Part shown: in pieces, positions 8,590 to 16,230 of the stretch
Layout: each line of letters starts with the position of its first letter
Numbering within the stretch: position 1 is the first letter of the stretch
DNA from: JAAELZ01 sp965223465
GTDB lineage: Bacteria; Pseudomonadota; Gammaproteobacteria; Arenicellales; Poriferihabitantaceae
Direction of reading: 5' to 3'
Assembly (NCBI GenBank): GCA_965223465.1
Contig: OZ245025.1
Coordinates: forward strand, 620,001 to 684,000
Length of the DNA stretch: 64,000 nucleotides
Notes under the pieces: model-generated
What the model was told of the DNA's origin: nothing
What the model saw: only the letters and a program-made list of their open reading frames with translations
Databases searched by the model: none
Translations under genes and position numbers: made by a program

Positions 8590-9366
8590 CTACACCTGAT
8601 CATGGCATTCGGAGGTAGCAATGCGCCCAGCCGCATGACGTAACGCTGGAAGGTATTGGCGTAGCTCACTCAAAGACTTACGCACGGAAGGCGCGTGGAT
8701 TGCAATTGCAAAGCAAATTTGCTTGTTTTCATCGATGACAGGTACTGCGAGCGATACCAGACCATCAAGATACTCGCCATTGTCTTCACCAACACCCTCG
8801 GCGGAAATTTTGTTTAACTGATCTTCTAGCGTCTCTATATCCGTAATGGTATGTTCAGTATGACGCGTCAACGTTAGGCTATCGAGCATTTTTTGACGGA
8901 TGGCCGGTTTCATATACGCGAGGAATAGCTTTCCGGTTGCGGTACAGTGTAACGGCAAATGTGAACCAATGGGCAAATGAATTCGATAGGGCCAATTTGT
9001 CTCAACCCGATCCAAATAGACGATTTCATTGCCATCAAGCACCGTCAGGTTACAGGTCTCGCCCACTTCTTCTGATAATGATTGCAGAATCGAGGTACGG
9101 TGGGCACTGAGCACAGAGTTAGAAAGCGTTGACATTGCCAGCTTGCGCAGTCGCCTACTACCCGTAAACCGTTTACCCCCTGGTTCGCGTTGAATCAAGC
9201 CTTCGTCTTCAAGTTGCTGCGCAATGCGGTGGACCGACGCCTTCGGAAGTCCGAGCTCCTCTGCCAGATAGACACTCGATACAGCGCGCTCTGCTTCTAC
9301 GATTTTTTCAATTATCAAAAATCCACGAACCAATGTGGATTGAGTTGCTGCGCTATTTTTTTTCAT
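8590..9366 (-). CDS. IclR family transcriptional regulator
   Basis: The 258-residue product has an N-terminal winged helix (about 12-72, with LGLPKASVHRIAQQLEDEG) and a C-terminal IclR effector domain (about 75-250, with PLHCTATGKLFLAY). It is divergent from xsc, so it probably controls the sulfonate genes. This is inferred from position only; its ligand is unknown. ATG 9366 is preferred to the adjacent TTG at 9369, with a GAGG upstream. A 7-bp inverted repeat in the shared AT-rich region is a candidate operator. Confidence 0.88.
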   Translation of the reverse strand: MKKNSAATQSTLVRGFLIIEKIVEAERAVSSVYLAEELGLPKASVHRIAQQLEDEGLIQREPGGKRFTGSRRLRKLAMSTLSNSVLSAHRTSILQSLSEEVGETCNLTVLDGNEIVYLDRVETNWPYRIHLPIGSHLPLHCTATGKLFLAYMKPAIRQKMLDSLTLTRHTEHTITDIETLEDQLNKISAEGVGEDNGEYLDGLVSLAVPVIDENKQICFAIAIHAPSVRKSLSELRQYLPALRHAAGRIATSECHDQV

Positions 9367-9369
9367 CAA

Positions 9370-9803
9370 TACAAACCTCGTTTCTGCATAAAGGGTGCAT
9401 ACCTTACTCGTTCTTGGGGTCGTTGGCGTTCACAAAGCTATGCCCCTTAAAAGTAGGGTATAACGCCATGATTCTTGCATAAAAACATACATTTTGACGC
9501 AAAAATTCTTGATTTATAGGTGCAATAAGTTAAATAGATCTTAAAAGGTATGTATACGAGACTAAAAAATCCATTTGAATATATATTAAGTTAATAGTGA
9601 GGTTTTCACCCTAATCTGCATTCGAAAAAGATAATAGTCTATAAATATTCATAAAGTGATCTATATAATCTCATATTATCACATAAAATTGATAAAATTT
9701 TAATTGACTTTTATAAATGAGATGTTTAAGCTCGATTGTAATAGTCAGCAACGGAGCTGGCATTAAAAAACAGACTGACAATCAAACCAGTGGAGAGACA
9801 ACC
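9370..9803. promoter_or_regulatory. AT-rich divergent regulatory region between IclR gene and xsc
   Basis: This 434-bp gap holds no supported gene. It is strikingly AT-rich from about 9480. A perfect inverted repeat TAAAATT-N5-AATTTTA lies at 9684-9702, about 100 bp before xsc, and a TTGACT -35-like element lies at 9704-9709 without a convincing -10 partner. The repeat is a candidate IclR binding site; the assignment is inference. Confidence 0.4.
9684..9702. promoter_or_regulatory. Candidate IclR-type operator
   Basis: Perfect inverted repeat TAAAATT-N5-AATTTTA in the divergent region, immediately before a TTGACT -35-like hexamer. Its AT-rich composition means that chance occurrence is possible. 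Confidence 0.3.
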
Positions 9804-11585
9804 ATGAAAATGACCACCGAAGAAGCATTTATTAAAGTTCTACAAATGCATGGCATTGACCAAGCCTTTGGAATTATTGGTTCTGCCATGATGCCTATTT
9901 CTGATTTGTTTCCCGCAGCAGGCATCACATTTTGGGATTGCGCACATGAATGTAATGCCGGCATGAGCGCAGATGGATATACCCGAGCGTCGGGTAAGAT
10001 GTCGATGGCGATTGCACAAAATGGACCGGGTATTACTAACTTTGTAACACCGATCAAAACTGCTTACTGGAATCACACACCGATGTTGCTGGTGACGCCA
10101 CAGGCAGCAAACAAAACTATTGAGCAGGGTGGTTTTCAGGAAATCAAGCAAATGGCTGCATTTGAGGATATGGTGTGCTATCAGGAGGAAGTGAGAGATC
10201 CAACGCGTATGGCTGAGGTGCTAAATCGTGTGATCGAAAATGCGTGGCGCGGTTCGGCACCAGCGCAAATTAATGTACCTCGAGATTATTGGACCCAAGT
10301 GATAGATATCGAGCTTCCACAAATGGTTAGGCTCGAACGTTCACCCGGCGGACAACAAGCGATCAAAGATGCAGCGGCTTTATTGTCTGAGGCCAAATTT
10401 CCCGTCATTCTAAATGGTGCAGGGGTAGTGTTGGGTAATGCTATCGAAGCATCGAAGCATCTGGCTGAGCGTTTGGATGCACCCGTCTGTTGCAATTATC
10501 AGCATAATGATGCTTTTCCAGGCTCGCATCCGTTAGCAGCCGGACCCCTCGGCTACAACGGTTCCAAAGCAGGTATGGAGTTGATTTCACAAGCGGATGT
10601 AGTGTTGGCGCTGGGTAATCGACTCAATCCTTTCTCTACGTTGCCAGGCTATGGTATAGATTACTGGCCAAAAGATGCCAAAATCATCCAGGTTGATATT
10701 AACGCAGACCGCATTGGTTTAACCAAGAAAGTAGATGTGGCCATTCAGGGAGATGCGCGACGCGTTGCAGAGCAATTGCTGGAACAGCTTTCAAGTACCG
10801 CAGGGGATGCGGGTCGTGGAGCGCGTAAACAGCTCATTGCAGATACCAAGGCGAATTGGGAAAAGGAGCTGGCAGGGATGATTTATGAAGAAGACAATGA
10901 TGAAGGCATTACCTGGAACGAGCGTTCTCGCAAGCGCCATCCAGATAGAATGTCGCCTCGTCAAGCATGGCAGTCCATCATGTCTGTCCTGCCGAAGGAA
11001 GCCATGGTTTCAACTGATATCGGTAATAACTGCGCGATAGGTAACGCTTACCCAAGCTTTGAGGAAGGCAGAAAATACTTATCCCCAGGCTTATTTGGCC
11101 CGTGTGGTTATTCATTGGGCGCCATTCTCGGTGCCAAAATTGGTTGTCCAGATGCGCCAGCGGTTGGTTTCGCCGGCGATGGCGCGTTTGGTATTTCCAT
11201 GAACGAAATGACCGCTTGCGGACGCAATGAATGGCCCGCCATAACGATGGTTATTTTCCGTAACTATCAATGGGGTGCGGAGAAACGTAACACCACACTC
11301 TGGTATGAAGATAATTTCGTCGGAACGGAATTGGATGCGGATGTTAACTATGCCAAAATCGCTGAAGCTTGCGGGGTAAAAGGTCTCAGAGTCACCACCC
11401 AGGAAGAATTGTCTAAGGGGCTTGATAAGGCGATTAAGGCGCAAATGGATGAAGGTGTTACCACTTTTATAGAAGTTGTTCTGAATCAGGAGTTGGGTGA
11501 GCCATTTAGGCGTGATGCGATGAAAGCCCCGGTAGAAGTCGCTGGAATCGATCCAAAAGATATGCAGCCCCAACAGGCGGTTTGA
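9804..11585 (+). CDS. xsc: Sulfoacetaldehyde acetyltransferase
   Basis: Xsc is a cytoplasmic thiamine-diphosphate enzyme that converts sulfoacetaldehyde and phosphate to acetyl phosphate and sulfite, the desulfonation step of taurine and isethionate breakdown. The 593 residues have the three-domain TPP-enzyme layout: N-terminal PYR domain (HECNAGMSADGYTRASG near residue 51), central domain (about 190-320) and C-terminal PP domain with the TPP/Mg motif GDGAFGISMNEMTACGRN near 459. The length is normal for Xsc. ATG 9804 has GGAGAGA upstream and excludes about 29 unconvincing residues. A taurine aminotransferase or dehydrogenase and Pta are not in the window. Confidence 0.93.
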   Translation: MKMTTEEAFIKVLQMHGIDQAFGIIGSAMMPISDLFPAAGITFWDCAHECNAGMSADGYTRASGKMSMAIAQNGPGITNFVTPIKTAYWNHTPMLLVTPQAANKTIEQGGFQEIKQMAAFEDMVCYQEEVRDPTRMAEVLNRVIENAWRGSAPAQINVPRDYWTQVIDIELPQMVRLERSPGGQQAIKDAAALLSEAKFPVILNGAGVVLGNAIEASKHLAERLDAPVCCNYQHNDAFPGSHPLAAGPLGYNGSKAGMELISQADVVLALGNRLNPFSTLPGYGIDYWPKDAKIIQVDINADRIGLTKKVDVAIQGDARRVAEQLLEQLSSTAGDAGRGARKQLIADTKANWEKELAGMIYEEDNDEGITWNERSRKRHPDRMSPRQAWQSIMSVLPKEAMVSTDIGNNCAIGNAYPSFEEGRKYLSPGLFGPCGYSLGAILGAKIGCPDAPAVGFAGDGAFGISMNEMTACGRNEWPAITMVIFRNYQWGAEKRNTTLWYEDNFVGTELDADVNYAKIAEACGVKGLRVTTQEELSKGLDKAIKAQMDEGVTTFIEVVLNQELGEPFRRDAMKAPVEVAGIDPKDMQPQQAV

Positions 11586-11603
11586 TCCCTTGATGTAATA
11601 TTC

Positions 11604-11640
11604 AAGCCAGATGCGCATGCATCTGGCTTGGTTTCATTTT
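11604..11640 (+). terminator. Terminator hairpin after xsc
   Basis: An 11-bp perfect stem (11604-11614 with 11619-11629) with a GCAT loop is followed by GGTTTCATTTT. It ends the xsc transcript before the cuyA-like gene. Confidence 0.7.
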
Positions 11641-11989
11641 ACTTACCCCGGTGGTGAGTTCGCATAAATATCCCACTTTTGGCTATTACAAACACAATTT
11701 TCTTTGTGTGAGTAACCTACCTGCGTAAACATCTCTAAACAAGTCCGGACTTAAGTGATTTGGGTTAAGGTGTAGTTATGAAACCTTAAGTGCACGGTAT
11801 TATTATCGACCGTGGGAAAGTGGGTTGTTCCCGCGTATTTCTCTTAACACTAGAGGCTTGGTCTGATAACGTACCACTTGAGCTTGTTGAATTAATGTTC
11901 GGTACGAATGGATATTTCACCGTGTTCAGTTTAAGTGTCGGTAATACTAAATATCACGATACGAAAAAATTATTTTTAGGTTAAACACC
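11641..11989. other. Intergenic region before the cuyA-like gene
   Basis: No gene is supported in these 349 bp. There is a 12-bp perfect palindrome AAGTCCGGACTT at 11741-11752, and the heptamer TTAAGTG occurs three times (11751-11757, 11786-11792, 11931-11937). These could be regulator half-sites for the gene at 11990. A 64-codon frame at 11790-11984 lacks a good start and was not accepted. Confidence 0.35.
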
Positions 11990-12994
11990 ATGTTATTGTC
12001 CCGCTTCCCCCGTATTCACCTCGCCCATCTTCCAACGCCTCTCGAACGTTTGGATCGATTGTCCGAAACACTTGGTGGCCCGGAAATCTGGATAAAGCGA
12101 GACGATTGTACTGGCCTATCCACAGGCGGCAACAAAACAAGAAAACTCGAGTTTTTAATGGCAGAAGCCAGGCAGCAGGGGGCTGATCTAGTAATAACCC
12201 AAGGTGCGACGCAATCAAATCACGCGCGCCAAACAGCAGCTTTCTCGGCGAAACTAGGTTTGGATTGTCATATTTTATTGGAAGACCGAACTGGCATTAC
12301 CGAAAATAACTACAACCACAATGGCAATGTTTTGTTGGATCGATTACATGGTGCAACCAGTGAAAAGCGTGGGCCGGGTCTGGATATGAACGCGGAAATG
12401 GAAACGGTAGCGGATGATTTTCGAGCCAAAGGCCGTAATGTTTATACTATACCGGGAGGGGGCTCCAACCCGACCGGTGCACTCGGTTATGTGGATTGTG
12501 CCTATGAGTTAGTCAGGCAAGCCAACAAGCGCGAACTGGTGATTGACCATATTGTGCATGCGACCGGTAGTACGGGTACCCAAGCGGGTTTAATCGCAGG
12601 GTTGGAAGCCATGAACGCGAATATTCCCTTGCTGGGTATATCGGTGCGAGCCCCTAAAGAGGTACAAGAAGAAAATGTGTTTAAACTTGCAGCGCAAACC
12701 GCAGGAAAACTGGGATGCCCAGGTGTGGTCAAACGTGAAAGTGTGATTGCAAACTCTAATTATGTGGGTGAGGGATATGGATTAGCGACGCCAGAAGGTA
12801 TCGAAGCGATCCGATTATTTGCTGAGCTAGAAGCGATTCTGCTCGACCCAGTTTATTCCGGTAAAGGTGCGGCAGGGTTAATAGATTTGATCCGTAAAGG
12901 TGTTTTCAAAAAACATGAAAAAGTCGTTTTTATCCACACCGGTGGCTCGGCTGCGCTTTTCGGTTATCAATCCGCGTTCGACCAATCTTCCTAA
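11990..12994 (+). CDS. cuyA: L-cysteate sulfo-lyase, CuyA-like (PLP-dependent)
   Basis: This belongs to the D-cysteine desulfhydrase/ACC deaminase fold of PLP enzymes; CuyA members cleave L-cysteate to pyruvate, ammonia and sulfite. The 334 residues have the PLP-lysine motif STGGNKTRKLE (Lys near 52), TQGATQSNHARQTAA near 76-90 and a phosphate-binding glycine loop HATGSTGTQAGL near 189. The N-terminal IHLAHLPTPLERLDRLS resembles marine CuyA proteins. The neighbouring xsc, another sulfite-releasing enzyme, favours cysteate over D-cysteine as substrate. Family membership is clear; the exact substrate is inferred. Confidence 0.8.
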   Translation: MLLSRFPRIHLAHLPTPLERLDRLSETLGGPEIWIKRDDCTGLSTGGNKTRKLEFLMAEARQQGADLVITQGATQSNHARQTAAFSAKLGLDCHILLEDRTGITENNYNHNGNVLLDRLHGATSEKRGPGLDMNAEMETVADDFRAKGRNVYTIPGGGSNPTGALGYVDCAYELVRQANKRELVIDHIVHATGSTGTQAGLIAGLEAMNANIPLLGISVRAPKEVQEENVFKLAAQTAGKLGCPGVVKRESVIANSNYVGEGYGLATPEGIEAIRLFAELEAILLDPVYSGKGAAGLIDLIRKGVFKKHEKVVFIHTGGSAALFGYQSAFDQSS

Positions 12995-13124
12995 ATTACT
13001 CGAATTAAAAAACCCGGGCCAAACTGGTGACGTGATTGAATATTGTTAAAATTACCGTGCTTGGCAACATACAGAGCTGGACCCAATTTTTCGGACAGGT
13101 AGTATAGGAGTTATTTCCACGGGT

Positions 13125-13949
13125 TTACGCGGCCAGTTTCAAGCCGCACGAAGGATCATACATCAAGTTGGGCGTCATGCCCAAACTTTGATGTTTTCGT
13201 TCGCGATTGTAGAAGTCTATCCATGCGCCGATACCAGTCTTAGCCTCGGCCATCGACTCATAAGCAGTCAAATAAACCTCCTCATATTTGACACTGCGCC
13301 ACAAGCGCTCGGCAAACACATTATCCCGCCATGCGCCCTTGCCATCCATGCTGATGCGAATGCCGTTGGCTTTGAGCACGCCGGTAAACGCCCCGCTGGT
13401 AAATTGCACACCTTGGTCGGAATTGAAGATATCAGGCTTACCATAGCGATACAGCGCTTCCTCCAGCGCATCAATGCAAAAAGCACTGTCCAGGCAATTA
13501 CTGAGCCGCCAGGCCAGCACCTTGCGTGAATACCAATCCATCACCACAGTTAGATACACAAAGCCTTTCGCCATCGGGATATAGGTCACATCAGTGGCCC
13601 ACACCTGATTCGGACGCTTGATCTCAAGACCGCGCAAAAAATACGGATAAACTTTATGCTGTGCACAGCGCTTGCTGGTATTGGGTTTCGGATAAATCGC
13701 CTGTATGCCCATCTTGCGCATCAAGCGACGCACCCGTTTGCGATCAATGCGATAGCCCACATCTTGTAAGGCATCGCGGATACGGCGGCTGCCGAGAAAC
13801 GGCCGATGGGTATGAATCACATCAATCAGCCGCATGATCTCGGCTTCCTCTGGATCAGGCTCAGCGCTCTGGTAGTATATGCTTGATCGGGAAACGTCCA
13901 GCAAGCGACACTGGCGTACAATGGACAATTGATTTTTTTTCTTTATCAT
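13125..13949 (-). CDS. IS3-family transposase OrfB (DDE integrase)
   Basis: OrfB supplies the catalytic integrase domain of the IS3 transposase. The 274 residues include an HTH_21-like N-terminal part (about 40-95) and an rve core (about 105-265). The acidic triad is visible: Asp in WATDVTYIP (about 120), Asp in FNSDQGVQF (about 179) and Glu in VFAERLWRS (about 214). It lies 20 bp after orfA in a different frame, as in elements that make an OrfAB fusion by frameshifting. No truncation is seen. Confidence 0.95.
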   Translation of the reverse strand: MIKKKNQLSIVRQCRLLDVSRSSIYYQSAEPDPEEAEIMRLIDVIHTHRPFLGSRRIRDALQDVGYRIDRKRVRRLMRKMGIQAIYPKPNTSKRCAQHKVYPYFLRGLEIKRPNQVWATDVTYIPMAKGFVYLTVVMDWYSRKVLAWRLSNCLDSAFCIDALEEALYRYGKPDIFNSDQGVQFTSGAFTGVLKANGIRISMDGKGAWRDNVFAERLWRSVKYEEVYLTAYESMAEAKTGIGAWIDFYNRERKHQSLGMTPNLMYDPSCGLKLAA

Positions 13950-13969
13950 GGTTTTGCGCTCCTTTTGGC

Positions 13970-14251
13970 TTAGCGACCGAGCGCTTTGGATAAAAAATCA
14001 TTTTCCATCGTGATCTCACCGATCTTGGCCTGCAAAGACTTGATCTCTGATTCACGATCAGGCGCCAGGCCTTTACCAGAAGCAAATACTTCAGCTGAAT
14101 TTTCCAGCAGCTGCTTTTTCCATTTCACAATCAGGTTACTGTTGATCTGAAAGCGTTGCGATAACTCGCTTAAGGTTTCATCGCCTTTAATCGCTGCCAA
14201 CGCAACTTTGGCTTTGAAGTCTGGACTATGGGTTCTTCGTTTTCGACTCAT
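13970..14251 (-). CDS. IS3-family transposase OrfA (helix-turn-helix)
   Basis: OrfA is the DNA-binding subunit of the IS3 transposase. The 93 residues begin MSRKRRTHSPDFKAKVALAA, the standard HTH_8 start, with LSQRFQINSNLIVKWKKQ as the recognition region and a C-terminal leucine-zipper-like coiled coil (about 65-90) ending in NDFLSKALGR. It precedes orfB on the minus strand. Length is typical. Confidence 0.94.
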   Translation of the reverse strand: MSRKRRTHSPDFKAKVALAAIKGDETLSELSQRFQINSNLIVKWKKQLLENSAEVFASGKGLAPDRESEIKSLQAKIGEITMENDFLSKALGR

Positions 14252-14343
14252 CTTCTGGTCCTCAGTTTTAAAAGGATTTTAATCAGAAAATAACTCCTTA
14301 TTTCAACTACCACGCTGTCCTAAGAATGGGGGCCACCTCATAC

Positions 14344-15957
14344 CTAATTTGGTACTTCCGCGCGCTGAAGGGGCGTATTGCCCATAATTAAGTCACTCGC
14401 CTTTTCAGCGGTCATGATGGTTGTACAATTAATATTACAATTAGGGATGCTTGGGAAAACGCTAGCATCTACCACCCGTAGGTTCTCGAAACCATGCACT
14501 TTTAGTGAGCCATCAACAACCGCCATCTTGTCGTAACCCATTTTACAGCTGCAACTGGGGTGGTAAGCACTCTCACCTTGATTACGTACAAATTCAAGGA
14601 TTTCTGCGTCACTTTGGACTGCGCTGCCGGGCGATAATTCTGGTCCGCGGAATTCATCAAAAGCCGGTTGTGCGAATATTTCACGCGCTTTACGAATTGA
14701 TTCCACCCATTCTTTTCGATCTTGCGCAGTGGAAAGATAATTGAAGCGCAATGCGGGCGGGTCGCGAAAGTCATTTGATTTGAGCGTAACCGAACCAATC
14801 GCGTCAGAACGGACCGGACCCACATGAACCTGGAACCCATGGCCAGGCTGTGGTGTGCCATCATAGCGCATAGCTACCGGAAGAAAATGAAACTGCAAGT
14901 TCGGGTAATCCACTTGATCATTAGATTTGATGAACCCTCCGGCCTCAAATTGGTTGGAGGCGCCTACCCCGGTTTTACGCAAATACCACTGTGCCCCAAT
15001 TTTGACTTGATTCCACCAATGCAAAGATGGGTAGAGCGACACGGGTTGGGTACACGCCTGTTGCAGGTACATTTCAAGATGATCCTGTAAATTGGCACCC
15101 ACACCGGGTAAATGATGCACACATTCCACATCCACTGAATTCAAGTGGCTTGAATCACCAATTCCCGAGAGGAGTAGTAGTTGGGGTGAGCCAAAGGCAC
15201 CCAAACAGCTGATAATTTCTTTGCCTTCAATTTTTTCACCAGATGCCAGTCGAATGCCCGTAGCAAGCTTTTGATGGATATCAATACGGGTTACCTGACT
15301 TCTACTTTTAATATGTAAGTTAGGACGATCAAGAATAGGCTTAAGATAAGCCTGCGCGACACTCACACGTTCGCCCTGGTGAATACTCATATCAAAGCGT
15401 CCCACTCCGTTTTGTTGAGCGCCATTGAGATCTTCAGAATAAAGGTGGCCGGCTTGTTCAGCTGCTTTGAACCAGGTTTTGAATAAAGGGTTTTCGCAGG
15501 CTCCAACAGAAATATTCATTGGTCCTGCATCTCCGCGATAAGGGCTGGTTCCGCCCTGCCAATGTTCAAGCTTTTTAAAATAGGGCAGGGTATCCAGATA
15601 CGACCAGTGTTCCAGTCCCTGATTAGCCGCCCATCCATTATAATCAGCTGCATTGCCGCGCACAAAAATCATACCGTTAATGGCCGATGTGCCCCCTACG
15701 GCTTTGCCCCGAGGGTGCGCAATGCGCCTGTTACGCATAAATGGTTCTGGTTCAGACTGAAATGCCCAGTTATAAGTCTTACCATTGAGTGGCCATGCTA
15801 AGGCTGCGGGCATATGTATTCTAAAGTCCCACCAGGGCGCCCATTTGCCTGCTTCCACCAACAAAACTTGCGTCCCGGCGTCTTCCGAAAGCCGGTTAGC
15901 GAGAACACAGCCTGCTGAGCCTGCGCCTAAGATGATGTAATCATATGGTTTAGGCAT
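14344..15957 (-). CDS. GMC family flavoprotein dehydrogenase (choline/isethionate dehydrogenase-like)
   Basis: The protein oxidises an alcohol using FAD. Its 537 residues carry the N-terminal FAD fingerprint DYIILGAGSAGCVLANRLSE, the GMC signature PRGKAVGGTSAINGMIFVRG near 85, and the C-terminal catalytic region with YHPSCSCKMG and VVDASVFPSIPNCNIN. The closest well-known relative by pattern is choline dehydrogenase (BetA). In sulfonate clusters BetA-like GMC enzymes (IseJ) oxidise isethionate to sulfoacetaldehyde, the Xsc substrate, so that role is a plausible inference. No betaine aldehyde dehydrogenase is nearby. The IS3 element begins 3 bp beyond its stop. Confidence 0.85.
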   Translation of the reverse strand: MPKPYDYIILGAGSAGCVLANRLSEDAGTQVLLVEAGKWAPWWDFRIHMPAALAWPLNGKTYNWAFQSEPEPFMRNRRIAHPRGKAVGGTSAINGMIFVRGNAADYNGWAANQGLEHWSYLDTLPYFKKLEHWQGGTSPYRGDAGPMNISVGACENPLFKTWFKAAEQAGHLYSEDLNGAQQNGVGRFDMSIHQGERVSVAQAYLKPILDRPNLHIKSRSQVTRIDIHQKLATGIRLASGEKIEGKEIISCLGAFGSPQLLLLSGIGDSSHLNSVDVECVHHLPGVGANLQDHLEMYLQQACTQPVSLYPSLHWWNQVKIGAQWYLRKTGVGASNQFEAGGFIKSNDQVDYPNLQFHFLPVAMRYDGTPQPGHGFQVHVGPVRSDAIGSVTLKSNDFRDPPALRFNYLSTAQDRKEWVESIRKAREIFAQPAFDEFRGPELSPGSAVQSDAEILEFVRNQGESAYHPSCSCKMGYDKMAVVDGSLKVHGFENLRVVDASVFPSIPNCNINCTTIMTAEKASDLIMGNTPLQRAEVPN

Positions 15958-16230
15958 ACCTTAGCAGTGCTTTTATAAATTATCGCGAGAAATCAAAAAG
16001 AAAATATATCGTCTGAACAATGTCCAAATAAATTACATTTGGGTTATCTGTAAGTAGTGGATTAGCTTGGTTTTATCTAAATGATTTAAGCGCTGGTGAA
16101 TAGTAGATGGCTGAATATTATTGCTTCAGAAACTGCTTTTTAGGAATTGCAGGTTATATGAAAATCGTTCATTTTTATTGGTATCCATTACGATGAAATG
16201 CGTCAAATATAAATAGCTGCCAAGTATTAC

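Larger units (their letters stand above)
13073..14340 (-). mobile_element. Complete IS3-family insertion sequence
   Basis: The 1268-bp element carries orfA and orfB on the minus strand. Imperfect terminal inverted repeats share GAGnTGG near the tips and a GGACAG block about 20 bp in. It is flanked by a direct repeat TAC (13070-13072 and 14341-14343), the 3-bp target duplication expected for IS3 elements. The right target copy abuts the stop codon of the GMC gene, so the insertion lies just 3' of that gene without altering it. Both ORFs are intact, so the copy may be active or recent. Confidence 0.93.

Noticed and set aside
9717..9803. Upstream in-frame extension of xsc
   Set aside because: The extra 29 residues do not resemble Xsc, and the clear ribosome binding site is at 9790-9796 before ATG 9804.
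11790..11984. 64-codon ORF before the cuyA-like gene
   Set aside because: Non-ATG start without a ribosome binding site; composition of the region looks regulatory.
14341..14346. IS3 insertion creating the stop codon of the GMC gene
   Set aside because: The TAG at 14346-14344 lies outside the element and outside the duplicated TAC, so the stop is native.
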